In this document: positions 9,296-18,208 of the stretch, piece by piece
Layout of the letters: each line of letters starts with the position of its first letter
How positions within the stretch are numbered: the first letter of the stretch is position 1
Position numbers and translations under genes: made by a program
Assembly: GCA_013415695.1 (NCBI GenBank)
Contig: JAAEEP010000009.1
Coordinates: 32,317 to 96,316, forward strand
Reading direction: 5' to 3'
DNA from: Methanomassiliicoccales archaeon
Lineage (GTDB): Archaea; Thermoplasmatota; Thermoplasmata; Methanomassiliicoccales; JAAEEP01
DNA length: 64,000 bases
The notes under the pieces: model-generated
The model's input: only the letters and a program-made list of their open reading frames with translations
Told to the model about the DNA's origin: nothing
Databases searched by the model: none

Positions 9296-11167
9296 TCATT
9301 TTTCTTCTGACATCAAGTCTATCTGGACGAAGTAGGAACCATCCTCCATCTCAGTCTCGACCTTCAACCCGATAGAGTGGAAAACATGAAGCATGGCCGT
9401 GTTCTGGGGGAGCACCTCGGCCATGAAGGTCTTAACTCCTCTCTGCCTCGCAATTTGAACCATGTACTCAAGCAGATATTTGCCTATTCCGCGGTCCTGC
9501 CAATCATCACGCACTATGAATGAGACCTCTGCCGTGTTAGATCTCTTGTCCAATAGATACCTGGAAACCGCTATTATCTCGGAAACCTCTTTTTCCCTGG
9601 CTATCCCCACCAAAGCCATTTCTGTATCATAGTCGATGTTGGCGAAGGGTTGCAGCTCACGGTGGGGCATTTTGATCTTCATTGCCATGAAGCGCTGATA
9701 GATGCTCTTCTCTGAAAGGGAGTAGAAGAGATCCTTTAGCAAGGGCTCGTCGGTGGGCTTCACTGGACGGAAGAATACCTGGATTCCATCAAATTCCTCG
9801 TAGATCTCCAGCTCGTCGGGATAGGGAAGCCCATGATAAGGGACCTCCGACTGATCCAGGAAGACGTAATTGTGAAACTTGGCAGCGTGGAGGAGCTGCT
9901 CCCGGAACTTGGGGTGAGCGATGTTGATCAGGGCGAGAGCACGCTGCATAATGCTTTTACCGTGAAGCCCCGCCACACCCCACTCAGTAACAACATAATG
10001 AACATCGCCTCGTGTGGTGGTGACCCCAGCACCTTCGGAGAGACGCGGAACGATCCTTGAGACTGCTCCACCTTTGGCCGTGGAGGGCAGGGCAATTATG
10101 GGCTTTCCATTCAATGAACGGGCAGCCCCCCTCATGAAGTCAACCTGACCCCCGAGCCCCGAGTAAAATTGGTAGCCCAGCTGGTCAGCGCAAACCTGGC
10201 CGGTGAGATCCACTTCCAGCGCCGAGTTGATGGCCACCATGTTTTCATGTTTCCCTATAAGACAAGGATCGTTCGTATAGCTAGATGGATGGAATTCGAT
10301 CATGGGGTTGTTATCGATGAAATCATAGAGCTTGCGGGTCCCCATGCAGAATGAGGCCACGATCTTTCCTGAGTGCATGGTCTTCTTCTTGCCGTTGATA
10401 ACGCCCTTCTCCACCAGACCGACGATCCCATCGGAGAACATCTCGGTGTGTAACCCTAGGTCCTTCTTGTCAAATAGGTGTCTGAGAACTGCGTCGGGAA
10501 TAGCCCCATAGCCCACCTGGATGGTGGACCCGTTCTCCACCAGTTCCGAGACATGGATACCGATCCTGTCCACGATCTCTTCCTCGCTGTCCTGATTGGG
10601 GCTCCATTCCAGCAATGGTTCCTCGCATTCCACGATGTGCTCGATTTCAGAGACATGGATGAAGCTATCACCCAGAGTGCGAGGCATTGTTTTGTTAACT
10701 TCGGCTATTACCACATCGGCCTTATGCGCCGCCGTCTTGGTAATATCGACAGAGACGCCGAAAGAGCAGAACCCATGCTCGTCTGGGGGAGAGACCTGGA
10801 TGAGGGCTACATCCACCAAGTAGCGGTCCATACGCAGGAGTCGGTCGATCTCCGAGAGATACACCGGAGTATAGTCGGCTCGACCCTCATTCACAGCCTC
10901 TCTGACATTGGGGCCTATGAAGAAAGCTGTGGTTCGAAACTCATCCCCAAACCGCTCTTCAGTGTAAGGTGAGAGACCAAGGGAGAGGGTGTGGATGATT
11001 TCGTTATCTGCTAGAGATCCAGCTCTCTCTATCAAAGCCCTAACGAGTGATTGGGGCTCGCCGCAGGCAGTCCCGATGAAAACCTTCTCCCCCTTCTTGA
11101 TGGTCGCCACTGCATCATCGGCTGTCTTCAGCTTGGCTCGATACTCCTCCCTCCAGTAATCTGACAA
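9296..11167 (-). CDS. Acetyl-CoA hydrolase/transferase fused to GNAT acetyltransferase
   Basis: This 623-residue protein joins two enzymes. Residues about 1-445 form an acetyl-CoA hydrolase/4-hydroxybutyrate CoA-transferase domain (early V-F-I-G-T-A-C-G-E-P-Q-S-L loop; G-L-G-G-Q-V-D-F-M near 340). Residues about 460-615 form a GNAT domain with acetyl-CoA loop W-Q-D-R-G-I-G-K-Y-L-L. The first half would move CoA between short-chain acids; the second could acetylate a protein or small molecule. Such fusions occur in bacteria and some archaea, and a role in acetylating acetyl-CoA synthetase is conceivable since acs lies next to it, convergently. The start is TTG at 11167, preceded by GAGGTG. Confidence 0.88.
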   Translation of the reverse strand: MSDYWREEYRAKLKTADDAVATIKKGEKVFIGTACGEPQSLVRALIERAGSLADNEIIHTLSLGLSPYTEERFGDEFRTTAFFIGPNVREAVNEGRADYTPVYLSEIDRLLRMDRYLVDVALIQVSPPDEHGFCSFGVSVDITKTAAHKADVVIAEVNKTMPRTLGDSFIHVSEIEHIVECEEPLLEWSPNQDSEEEIVDRIGIHVSELVENGSTIQVGYGAIPDAVLRHLFDKKDLGLHTEMFSDGIVGLVEKGVINGKKKTMHSGKIVASFCMGTRKLYDFIDNNPMIEFHPSSYTNDPCLIGKHENMVAINSALEVDLTGQVCADQLGYQFYSGLGGQVDFMRGAARSLNGKPIIALPSTAKGGAVSRIVPRLSEGAGVTTTRGDVHYVVTEWGVAGLHGKSIMQRALALINIAHPKFREQLLHAAKFHNYVFLDQSEVPYHGLPYPDELEIYEEFDGIQVFFRPVKPTDEPLLKDLFYSLSEKSIYQRFMAMKIKMPHRELQPFANIDYDTEMALVGIAREKEVSEIIAVSRYLLDKRSNTAEVSFIVRDDWQDRGIGKYLLEYMVQIARQRGVKTFMAEVLPQNTAMLHVFHSIGLKVETEMEDGSYFVQIDLMSEEK

Positions 11168-11390
11168 GAGTACACCTCGAGGATAGAATCAATGAACTTT
11201 ACAGACTTATATCCTTTTGTAAGAGCCCCTCAAAGGGGGACCGATGACATCACCACTGGAATGAGGAATGGAAATCTGGCGATATTCAAAGGATTCATAG
11301 ATGTCCAATGACATTGGGCACCGATCATCCAGGAACACATTGGTAGAAAAGTTAATCTTAACTTCATGGTATAATAAGAATGGGAGACAT

Positions 11391-11663
11391 ATGACAATTG
11401 AAGTCGGATGTTTGAAGGAGAGGAGTGTAATCACCAAGGACGGCAAGATGATCGGTAACCTCATCGGGGCCGACATCGATACCGAGAATTGGAGTGTCAC
11501 CACCGTAAGAATCGAGATAGAGAAGGATTTCATCAAGGAGCTTGGATTAGAGAAGTCTATGATGAAGAGTACTAAGATCAAGCTTTCGACTGGACTGATC
11601 GAACTCGTCGGAGACATCGTCCAGCTTTCCGTGGATTTGAAAAACCTTAAGGACGCGCTCTGA
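11391..11663 (+). CDS. PRC-barrel-like small protein, copy 1
   Basis: The 90-residue protein starts at the ATG at 11391 behind GGGAGA; longer frames upstream lack a ribosome site. It follows the PRC-barrel pattern: an early strand S-V-I-T-K-D-G-K-M-I-G, then I-G-A-D-I-D, a W-x-V strand, and a final acidic/hydrophobic strand G-D-I-V-Q-L. PRC barrels occur in archaea as tiny single-domain proteins of unknown role and in RNA-processing and photosynthetic proteins. It is clearly paralogous to the gene at 12255, sharing most of these positions. No operon partner is evident. Confidence 0.75.
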   Translation: MTIEVGCLKERSVITKDGKMIGNLIGADIDTENWSVTTVRIEIEKDFIKELGLEKSMMKSTKIKLSTGLIELVGDIVQLSVDLKNLKDAL

Positions 11664-12254
11664 TTTCAAGGCAATCGCAATCATCGGAAGGGGATCGTCC
11701 ATCTATTGGATCTGTACCTCTTGGAGATCTCTCGGATCCCTCTTCAATGCAGGGACTTGAGTTCTAATGAAAGGAATAGTATATCGGATAAGTTGCGAGA
11801 ATTTCCAATTCTTATGAGCAGAAGGGAGAGGAACACAAAGAGATTCCATTCGTGTCATGCTTGGACTATGGTCCTTCAACAATGCCTTGAGAACCGTTGA
11901 ATTCGATGTGAATCATTACCTCGACCAGCTGTCGTTTTGAACCTATTTTATACGATATCGATCGCTGGTTTAACCATTGATGAATGCCTAGAATAGGTTC
12001 ATACAATAAGGCTTGATAAGTGAGAATGCGCAACTTAATGAGCGTGCATCTAGGAATGCTCCCCCTGCCCCGTCCCCTTAATGAATGTAGAAATATCCAT
12101 TCTCAATACTTTGCTTCTAGGGGGCAAGGAACCCCGTCACTATCTCTGCTATGATGTTACAGTTGTCTATTCCTCTGGGGGCAATATCAATCCGGATAGG
12201 GGGACCAAAATGGTTTTTATTGCATATCACTTACATGGAAAGGGTGAATCACCT
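11664..12254. other. 591-base spacer between the two PRC-barrel paralogues
   Basis: I see no convincing gene here. It is AT-rich, with a TATA-like TTTTATAC near 11945 and TTTTTATTGC near 12212-12221 that could drive the downstream paralogue. A frame running into copy 2 from 12081 looks like an upstream extension with no ribosome site and atypical residues. Confidence 0.4.
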
Positions 12255-12521
12255 ATGGAGTTGGGGTGTACAGAGGAGAAAGAGGTCGTCACCAAGGACG
12301 GACGTAAAATAGGAATACTGGTGGGGGCAAAGGTAGATACAGATGACTGGACCGTTCATTCGATTTTGATCGAGGTCACGAAGGAAATGGTGCTGGAACT
12401 AGGACTCAAGAAATCAATGCTGAAAAGTCCCAAGACCTCGATAAGTACAAGCCATGTTAGCCTGGCTGGGGACATCATACAGCTGAATGTCACTTTGAAC
12501 GAGCTGAAGGATCACGTGTGA
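12255..12521 (+). CDS. PRC-barrel-like small protein, copy 2
   Basis: The 88-residue protein starts at the ATG at 12255, seven bases after AGGGTGA. It aligns along its length with the protein at 11391: V-V-T-K-D-G-R-K-I-G, then V-G-A-K-V-D-T-D-D-W-T-V, L-E-L-G-L-K-K-S-M-L-K-S, and the terminal G-D-I-I-Q-L-N-V. The pair therefore arose by duplication and has diverged moderately. PRC-barrel-like folds are inferred from the strand pattern. Function is unknown. Confidence 0.78.
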   Translation: MELGCTEEKEVVTKDGRKIGILVGAKVDTDDWTVHSILIEVTKEMVLELGLKKSMLKSPKTSISTSHVSLAGDIIQLNVTLNELKDHV

Positions 12522-12545
12522 GAGAATCTGGGAATAGATAATCGC

Positions 12546-13604
12546 TCAAGAGCCTATCCACAAGATCTCCTTGATTCTGTCGCCAGCCATCTCGATTATC
12601 ATTTCCACCAGTTCAGTCGCGGTGCTCCTCATCTTTGCGTGAACATCATCTCCAAAGAATCTGTCCCTTACTTCCTTTCCTAGAAAATCATCGTTTCCAG
12701 GATGGAGTTTTAGGATCACGGATCCAGAAGAAAAGACCTCCTCGCCACAAATTCCATCCTCATCTCCATCGGTTATCCCAATGATCGACATTCCCTTCCT
12801 GTATAGGAGTGCGCCTGCAATGCGTGTCGTATCGTCCCCTACGGTTATTGCGAGCGAGGCGTCTTCGGTTTCAAAGAATGAGTCTTCAGCACAGTGATCT
12901 ATGAGCATGATCTTCCCGTTACTCCTTTTATCAACCGACCTGGGAACGGCCTTTGTCCTCCTGATATGGCCCGTCCTTATCATCGCATCGTGAAGATCGA
13001 ATGGCAACACCTTCCTAAGACCGTCTTCCTTCACCTCAACTCCCTCGAAGATCGGGAAACCATCATCGATTCTAATAGTGATGCTCTCATCAAGGGCCTT
13101 TCCGATGACATTCCCATTTATCCATATGTTCTCTCCAGGAATGACCCCGTGAAGAGCCCTGCTCATGTAATGTGATCGATCCGAGGTCAAACTCTCAACT
13201 TCCAGATTCAGCCTGGGGGAGATTTCCCTTGCTATGGGGTCCGCTTTCTGATTAAGTGGCAAGATGAAATCAATATCCAACTGGATTGCGGGGTGCTCGA
13301 GCTCATGTGACAACCTCTCCATGAGGATGCTGCCAAAGGCTATGCCGCTCTCCCTGGTCTTCGCATGATTCAGCAAAACTATGACATCACAGGATCTATC
13401 CATTCGGACCATTGCCTCGGAGACCTTCTCCCTCCTCGAGATGTCAATGACATTCTCCAAGCAAGCGTCCATCACCGCAATCGCACCCATAACTCCCCCG
13501 ATACAGACCTCACAGTACCCCATTTCGCTCAGGAACCGGATCAGATGCTCGGCCCTGCCAGTGTCAATCACCTCAGGACCGTGAATGATGATGCCCAACC
13601 GCAT
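12546..13604 (-). CDS. DUF2117-type methanogen protein
   Basis: The 352-residue protein begins M-R-L-G-I-I-I-H-G-P-E-V-I-D-T-G, followed by a G-G-V-M-G-A-I-A-V-M-D-A segment. I associate this pattern with DUF2117, a family I know mainly from methanogens. The N-terminal half looks like a Rossmann-type alpha/beta domain; later segments include a short M-I-D-H-C-A strand and an acidic C-terminal region. No catalytic signature is obvious and the function is unknown. It stands alone, convergent with the second PRC-barrel gene. The family assignment rests on recall and was not searched. Confidence 0.7.
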   Translation of the reverse strand: MRLGIIIHGPEVIDTGRAEHLIRFLSEMGYCEVCIGGVMGAIAVMDACLENVIDISRREKVSEAMVRMDRSCDVIVLLNHAKTRESGIAFGSILMERLSHELEHPAIQLDIDFILPLNQKADPIAREISPRLNLEVESLTSDRSHYMSRALHGVIPGENIWINGNVIGKALDESITIRIDDGFPIFEGVEVKEDGLRKVLPFDLHDAMIRTGHIRRTKAVPRSVDKRSNGKIMLIDHCAEDSFFETEDASLAITVGDDTTRIAGALLYRKGMSIIGITDGDEDGICGEEVFSSGSVILKLHPGNDDFLGKEVRDRFFGDDVHAKMRSTATELVEMIIEMAGDRIKEILWIGS

Positions 13605-13653
13605 GAATGCTCAATACGCAAAGGGTAATTGAGTATTAAAAATTGATACATTC

Positions 13654-14802
13654 TTATTCGCCAAGGTTCTTCGGCCGGAAAGTGTCACCCGTCATGGAGA
13701 GTATCTCCATGGCCTTCACCAGGTCGGTCCTGGTCACTATGCCAACCATCTCTCCTTCTTCCATCACTATTAGTCTACCGATCCCCTTGGAGGAGACCAA
13801 TCTGACAGCGTCCATGACCTCGGTCTCCGGTGAGACAGATACGATCTCACGTGACATTATCTCCTTCACCTGGATCATCCATTGCTGTTCCTTGGAGACT
13901 CGGGAGGCGTCCTGGAGGGTCACGACCCCTACCACCCTGTCCCTGTCAAGAACTGGATAACCCATGTGCTTCTCGGTCAACATCCTGTCCAGCAGTTCGC
14001 GAACTGTGTCCTCAGGAGAGACTGAGGAAACCTCTGAGGTCATCAGCTCCTTGACCCTGACGCCTTGGAAGGCCTCCGAGAGCTTGGTCCCCCGTTCCTC
14101 CTCTCCTGCCCCAAAGTAGATGAAGATCGCTAGAAGCACCAGCCAGAAATTGAGTATCAGTATCCCAAAGAATCCCATCCCAATGGCTATTGCCTTGCCC
14201 AACGTGGCAGCGGTCTGGGTAGCCTTCATGAAGCTCATCCTTCTTGCAAGAAGGGCCCGGACAATCCTTCCTCCGTCCATGGGAAAGGCTGGAAGAAGGT
14301 TGAACGCGCCGAGGAACAGGTTGTAGAAGCCTATTAGGCCCACCATGATGGCCGGAATCTCTATCTCAAACCCTTCTCCGAGACCGTATATCAGAAAGGA
14401 CAGAGGAATGAACGCTGCACCCAAGACCATGCTTGAGGCGGGCCCCACGAACGCCATGAACGCCTCACCCGGCGCCTTGGATGGTACCTTCTCTATCTGC
14501 GAGACTCCACCGAAAATGAACAGGGTGATGCTCGATATCTCATAACCGTACTTAATGGCCACATAGGAATGGGCAAGTTCGTGCACCAGTACGGAGAGGA
14601 AGAATAGAATCGCGGCAATGGTCCCAAGCATCAACTCGGTTGGAAGACCAAGACCCAATCCGCCAAAGCCAAGCCGAATTCCCAGTATCTCGTTGGAATA
14701 CAATCCGAACACTGCAGCGAAAAGAGGCAGGATTAGCAGGAATGTCACGTGGATCCTGATGGGTATCCCGATTGCGCTGGCCACCTTGAAAGATACTCTC
14801 AT
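13654..14802 (-). CDS. Site-2-type membrane metalloprotease (M50) with two CBS domains
   Basis: From the ATG at 14802 the protein has 382 residues. It has the zinc motif H74-E75-L-A-H78 in a membrane helix and the second-zinc-ligand loop N-L-L-P-A-F-P-M-D176-G-G-R. This is the layout of the S2P/SpoIVFB family, which cuts substrates within the membrane. Two CBS domains follow in the cytoplasm, at about 250-310 (V-K-E-L-M-T) and 315-370 (V-K-E-I-M-S), and probably sense adenine nucleotides. An open frame extends upstream to 14979 but that extra 59-residue part looks random. The substrate is unknown. It is divergent from the next gene. Confidence 0.92.
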   Translation of the reverse strand: MRVSFKVASAIGIPIRIHVTFLLILPLFAAVFGLYSNEILGIRLGFGGLGLGLPTELMLGTIAAILFFLSVLVHELAHSYVAIKYGYEISSITLFIFGGVSQIEKVPSKAPGEAFMAFVGPASSMVLGAAFIPLSFLIYGLGEGFEIEIPAIMVGLIGFYNLFLGAFNLLPAFPMDGGRIVRALLARRMSFMKATQTAATLGKAIAIGMGFFGILILNFWLVLLAIFIYFGAGEEERGTKLSEAFQGVRVKELMTSEVSSVSPEDTVRELLDRMLTEKHMGYPVLDRDRVVGVVTLQDASRVSKEQQWMIQVKEIMSREIVSVSPETEVMDAVRLVSSKGIGRLIVMEEGEMVGIVTRTDLVKAMEILSMTGDTFRPKNLGE

Positions 14803-14922
14803 CCCTAATAGATTTGTAGGCCGGAGGATAAGACTTTGTTGACTGATTTCACCACATTTCCATGTGGATTCACCAATTCTCATATATTGGATGAGGAACA
14901 TAATACAATTAGGGGCGTTAAC

Positions 14923-15330
14923 TTGACATCCCGGATTAAGGAAGAGCTCGATGAGGAGTACGAGCGCTTTGCCGACCATTCGATCTGGGACAGGACCGAG
15001 ATTATGGTCGAGGGAGATACTAGGTACTTCATCGCCTGGCTACATTCCACAGAGGGAATCGACGAGATGGTCTCAATCATGGGAAGATTGTGCGGAACCC
15101 TCAAGTGCTTACTCCAGGCCGCATCAGATTTTCAGAAAATTGGTCAGGAAAAGATGGGTAAACTCGAAGCATGGCTGGAAGCCAAGATAAGTATAGGGAC
15201 CCGAAGCTCAGACGGTCGAGGTTGCTTCACACTGCGGCTTGACCCAGGGGGCATGCAGGGAGAGACGGTGACCACCTCCATAATCTCACCCGAGGGGGAT
15301 GAGGTGGGGGCCTGCGTCTTCGAGATCTGA
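14923..15330 (+). CDS. Uncharacterised small protein, divergent from the protease
   Basis: The frame is open from about 14836 to 15330. I prefer the TTG at 14923, which has AGGGGCG eight bases upstream and gives 135 residues; longer starts at 14836/14839 overlap the promoter region of the protease. The protein is acidic at the start (E-E-L-D-E-E-Y-E), has a central M-V-S-I-M-G-R-L-C-G-T-L-K-C-L-L helix, and ends in beta-rich sequence. I do not recognise it. Its stop directly abuts the stop of the convergent cobO gene. Codon use looks like its neighbours, so it is probably real. Confidence 0.6.
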   Translation: MTSRIKEELDEEYERFADHSIWDRTEIMVEGDTRYFIAWLHSTEGIDEMVSIMGRLCGTLKCLLQAASDFQKIGQEKMGKLEAWLEAKISIGTRSSDGRGCFTLRLDPGGMQGETVTTSIISPEGDEVGACVFEI

Positions 15331-15888
15331 CTACTTGTCGATTCCTGGACGGGAAAGCACTCCCCTCTCATACGGGTGGCGGACGCATTTCATCTCGGTG
15401 ACATAATCGGCCAGTTCGTAGAACTCTTGTGGAGCATAGCGACCGGTGAGAACAACCTCTACATCCGCGTTTCTTGATCTTACGGCTTCCAATACATCAT
15501 CGACCGAAACCAACCTCCACTTGACGGCGATGTTGATCTCATCCAGCACGACCAGCCCGTACTCCCCGGACCTCATTGCCTCGTTGGCTATCCTCAAACT
15601 CTCACTGGCCCTCTCGAAGTCCTCTGGTTTCGCCTCCTTCTCGAACACCAAGCAGGAGCGTGCCGTAGAAACTATCCTTAAGTTCTCCAATCGCTCGGCC
15701 GACCTGCATTCGCTGTAGAAGCCTGGTGTCTTCATGAACTGGACGATAAGGACTTTGAAGCCCTGTCCCATCGCGCGTAAAGCGAGACCCAAGGCGGCGG
15801 TCGTCTTCCCTTTCCCATCACCGGTGTACAAGTGCACCAGCCCCAGTCCCCTTTCCGCCTTTTCCCTCGTCATTGCAGTCCCTCCCAT
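15331..15888 (-). CDS. cobO: Cob(I)yrinic acid a,c-diamide adenosyltransferase (CobO/BtuR type)
   Basis: The 185-residue protein has the P-loop GDGKGKTT at residues 23-30, the M-G-Q-G-F-K-V-L-I-V-Q-F-M-K segment and the V-L-D-E-I-N motif typical of the CobA/CobO/BtuR family. The enzyme transfers the 5'-deoxyadenosyl group from ATP to reduced corrinoid, making adenosylcobamides in the cytoplasm. The family's length of roughly 170-200 residues is met. It could start at the internal methionine six codons in. It abuts the convergent uncharacterised gene. In a methylotrophic methanogen, corrinoid handling is central, in line with the tetrapyrrole operon further on. Confidence 0.93.
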   Translation of the reverse strand: MGGTAMTREKAERGLGLVHLYTGDGKGKTTAALGLALRAMGQGFKVLIVQFMKTPGFYSECRSAERLENLRIVSTARSCLVFEKEAKPEDFERASESLRIANEAMRSGEYGLVVLDEINIAVKWRLVSVDDVLEAVRSRNADVEVVLTGRYAPQEFYELADYVTEMKCVRHPYERGVLSRPGIDK

Positions 15889-15910
15889 ACTCCTATCATG
15901 GTAACGTGGG

Positions 15911-17146
15911 CTATCTTCCGTGAACGGGTATTGCCTTGATGTTGCGTTGGGAGGCCACTAAACGAGCACGAATCGATGAGAGTGTTGTTGCCCCGATAAG
16001 CTCATCACGGGTCATCCTGAAAAGGTCGTCAGGGTCTAGGCAATCACACATCAGGAGGCCGCAGGCCACCACCTTGGTGGAAAAGGAGATGTCCGGCCTC
16101 ATCCAGGTCCTCACGATAAGATCCTTGATCCCTGCCCCCAATCTAAGCTCTTCCCCCACACTCTCTGCCAGTATTTCATCATACTTTCTAAGAGTTCTCA
16201 GATCGCCGGATTGTGATGCCATGGACGCAACCGTACCCGCGACCCTACCGCATGCGTAGGAGGGAATTATCCCCTCACCTACGAAGGCCAGAGTCTGCCC
16301 TGCTGAGTCACCAGCGAAAAGAATATTGCCCTTCCAAGGCCCGCCGGAGTATCCTGGAATGGGTGCCTCGCCCGACTTCACTTCCAGCACACCATTCATC
16401 TCGAAGTATCTAGACACAAGGGGATTGGTCTCTATCCAATCGCGGAGCACGGCACTTCTTCCCTTGACCTCTCCAACTATTCCCAATCCCACGTTTCCTC
16501 TTCTCCTCCCCTTTGGTATTATCCATCCATAACCTAGCCCGATCTCCGGCTCGAGGAATATCTGCATGCAGGGAGGCAAATCGGTCTTGGATACCATCTC
16601 GAACTCTATTCCGTTAGCGACCTCACCCTCGGGGTAGACTCTCCTCCCTGTGAGCTTTGAGATGGTGGAGTGGACACCGTCTGCAGCCACCACCACCTTT
16701 GGCTTGACCCAGATCCTCTCTCCCCTGTGGACTAGCTCGGCCTCCCTGACCACATCTCCATCCATCTCCAGCGAGAGAAGCCTGGTATCGGCCTGGACCA
16801 CGGCTCCGCTAAGGACGGCTCTCTGGGCCAGGTGCTTGTCCAGTATCTTTCTCTCGACGGTCACGCTTGCCCAGTAGTCCTCGTGATTGTTGACCATCAA
16901 CCGCCTGTCCAGCAGGAAACGGGTATAGGCCTGTCGTCCACAAACAGCGGACGAGGGCAGCGTTATTCCGCACATCTCAAGCAGGGATTTCCCTACAACC
17001 TCCCCGCACTGCACCGGCGTGCCTATCTCCTTCTTTCTGTCTATCACGAGGGTCTTGGCCCCAGCCTCTGCGGCACCTATCCCGGCACCGGAACCTGCTG
17101 GGCCCGCTCCCACAACGAGCACATCCCACTCTTCATCCAAGATCAA
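15911..17146 (-). CDS. Geranylgeranyl reductase family flavoprotein, long form
   Basis: The 411-residue protein starts with the FAD-binding loop V-V-G-A-G-P-A-G-S-G-A-G near residue 11. The P-V-Q-C-G-E segment follows, which in archaeal digeranylgeranylglycerophospholipid reductases carries a conserved cysteine at the active site. Further on are A-A-D-G-V-H-S and F-A-G-D-S-A-G. These enzymes hydrogenate the isoprenoid chains of archaeal membrane lipids, acting at the membrane surface with a reduced electron carrier. It abuts the shorter flavoprotein at 17147 with no gap, so the two are co-transcribed with the membrane-protein gene upstream. Exact substrate is inferred from family membership. 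Confidence 0.88.
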   Translation of the reverse strand: MILDEEWDVLVVGAGPAGSGAGIGAAEAGAKTLVIDRKKEIGTPVQCGEVVGKSLLEMCGITLPSSAVCGRQAYTRFLLDRRLMVNNHEDYWASVTVERKILDKHLAQRAVLSGAVVQADTRLLSLEMDGDVVREAELVHRGERIWVKPKVVVAADGVHSTISKLTGRRVYPEGEVANGIEFEMVSKTDLPPCMQIFLEPEIGLGYGWIIPKGRRRGNVGLGIVGEVKGRSAVLRDWIETNPLVSRYFEMNGVLEVKSGEAPIPGYSGGPWKGNILFAGDSAGQTLAFVGEGIIPSYACGRVAGTVASMASQSGDLRTLRKYDEILAESVGEELRLGAGIKDLIVRTWMRPDISFSTKVVACGLLMCDCLDPDDLFRMTRDELIGATTLSSIRARLVASQRNIKAIPVHGR

Positions 17147-18208
17147 TCACCATCCATATTCGCTCGTCAACCTGTAAGCCTTATAGAGTTCCCTGTAGTT
17201 GGGCCGTGTAACGTATGCCCGTGCATATGGGAGCATACCATATCCCTTTCGGAAGGGCATGACCGAATCTGTCATCTTCTCATCCGTCATGCTCATCAGT
17301 TCCCTGTACGCCTCAAGGAATATTGGTGACGAAAACCTTGATGAGCGCCACCATCTCTCGTACGAGGTCAGGTCACCTCCAGAAATGGCCTCCGCTGCCT
17401 GCCTGCCAGCGACCATTGCGATCCTGATACCTCCAAAGGTCAGTGGATTGGCCTGGGCCGCCGCATCACCGATCAAGCATGCGCGGCCTTGGACCACTTT
17501 AGAGAGGCCTCCCACTGGGATCCTCCTTGCATGGATCTCAATCGGATCAGAATCAATGTCATCGGTACCTGCGGGAAACCCTACCTTCTTCATCTTTCCA
17601 AAGGGGAACTCCCACCTGTAGCCCCCTCCATACCTGGTCCCATATTGAAACCGAATTACATCTCCAGGCATCTCTTCCTCCAATAGATACTGCCTGGCTG
17701 AGACCACGATAGGTGGACCCTCATCGAAGATATCCTTCCGCACTCTGGAGCATGCTCCATCGGCGCCTATGAGAAACGAGCAACGCAATCCTCGCCCTGA
17801 TTTCAACTCAAGATCAAAACCTTCCTTGAGAGGCACCACAACCTTGACGGAGTCGTTGAGGACCTCTCCGCCCTTGCCTTTGAATTCCTGAATGAGATCC
17901 TCGAGAAACAATGACCGATCAATGATGTAACCGTCGGCCTTGGATGTGATATGAAGTCCATCTGGCCAGATCTCCTCTGCGAATCTGATTCGGTTGAGTA
18001 TCCTTCCTGGACGAATGGGATCTAGCTCCCTGAAAGCCCTGGAGGATATCGCCTCCCCGCACATCCGGTGGTAACGCGAGAACCGTTCGTCTTTCAACCT
18101 TTCAATGAGCAGGACATTCAGATCGGGTCGCAGTATCTTCATGAAGTAGGATGCGGCGCAGCCACCGGGACCCGCGCCCACCACCACGACATCATGATCT
18201 TGATCCAA
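17147..18208 (-). CDS. Geranylgeranyl reductase-like flavoprotein, short form
   Basis: This 353-residue FAD protein has V-V-G-A-G-P-G-G-C-A-A-S near residue 9, R-Y-H-R-M-C-G-E-A-I-S around 46, G-A-D-G-A-C-S, and G-D-A-A-A-Q-A-N-P-L-T-F-G-G-I-R. These are marks of the geranylgeranyl reductase branch of group-A flavoprotein monooxygenase-like enzymes. A close paralogue of identical length lies at 48781-49842 and both end in Y-G-W. The gene overlaps the membrane-protein gene upstream by 17 bases and abuts the long form downstream, forming a three-gene unit. A role in reducing isoprenoid lipid chains is likely; which chains or intermediates each copy handles is open. Confidence 0.85.
   Translation of the reverse strand: MDQDHDVVVVGAGPGGCAASYFMKILRPDLNVLLIERLKDERFSRYHRMCGEAISSRAFRELDPIRPGRILNRIRFAEEIWPDGLHITSKADGYIIDRSLFLEDLIQEFKGKGGEVLNDSVKVVVPLKEGFDLELKSGRGLRCSFLIGADGACSRVRKDIFDEGPPIVVSARQYLLEEEMPGDVIRFQYGTRYGGGYRWEFPFGKMKKVGFPAGTDDIDSDPIEIHARRIPVGGLSKVVQGRACLIGDAAAQANPLTFGGIRIAMVAGRQAAEAISGGDLTSYERWWRSSRFSSPIFLEAYRELMSMTDEKMTDSVMPFRKGYGMLPYARAYVTRPNYRELYKAYRLTSEYGW

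Noticed and set aside
10478..10972. Long plus-strand frame opposite the CoA-transferase gene
   Set aside because: It is the antisense of a well-supported enzyme; no start signals and histidine-rich shadow composition.
13654..14979. Longer version of the site-2 protease starting at 14979
   Set aside because: The extra N-terminal part is unlike the family, lacks a ribosome site and overlaps the divergent gene's start region.
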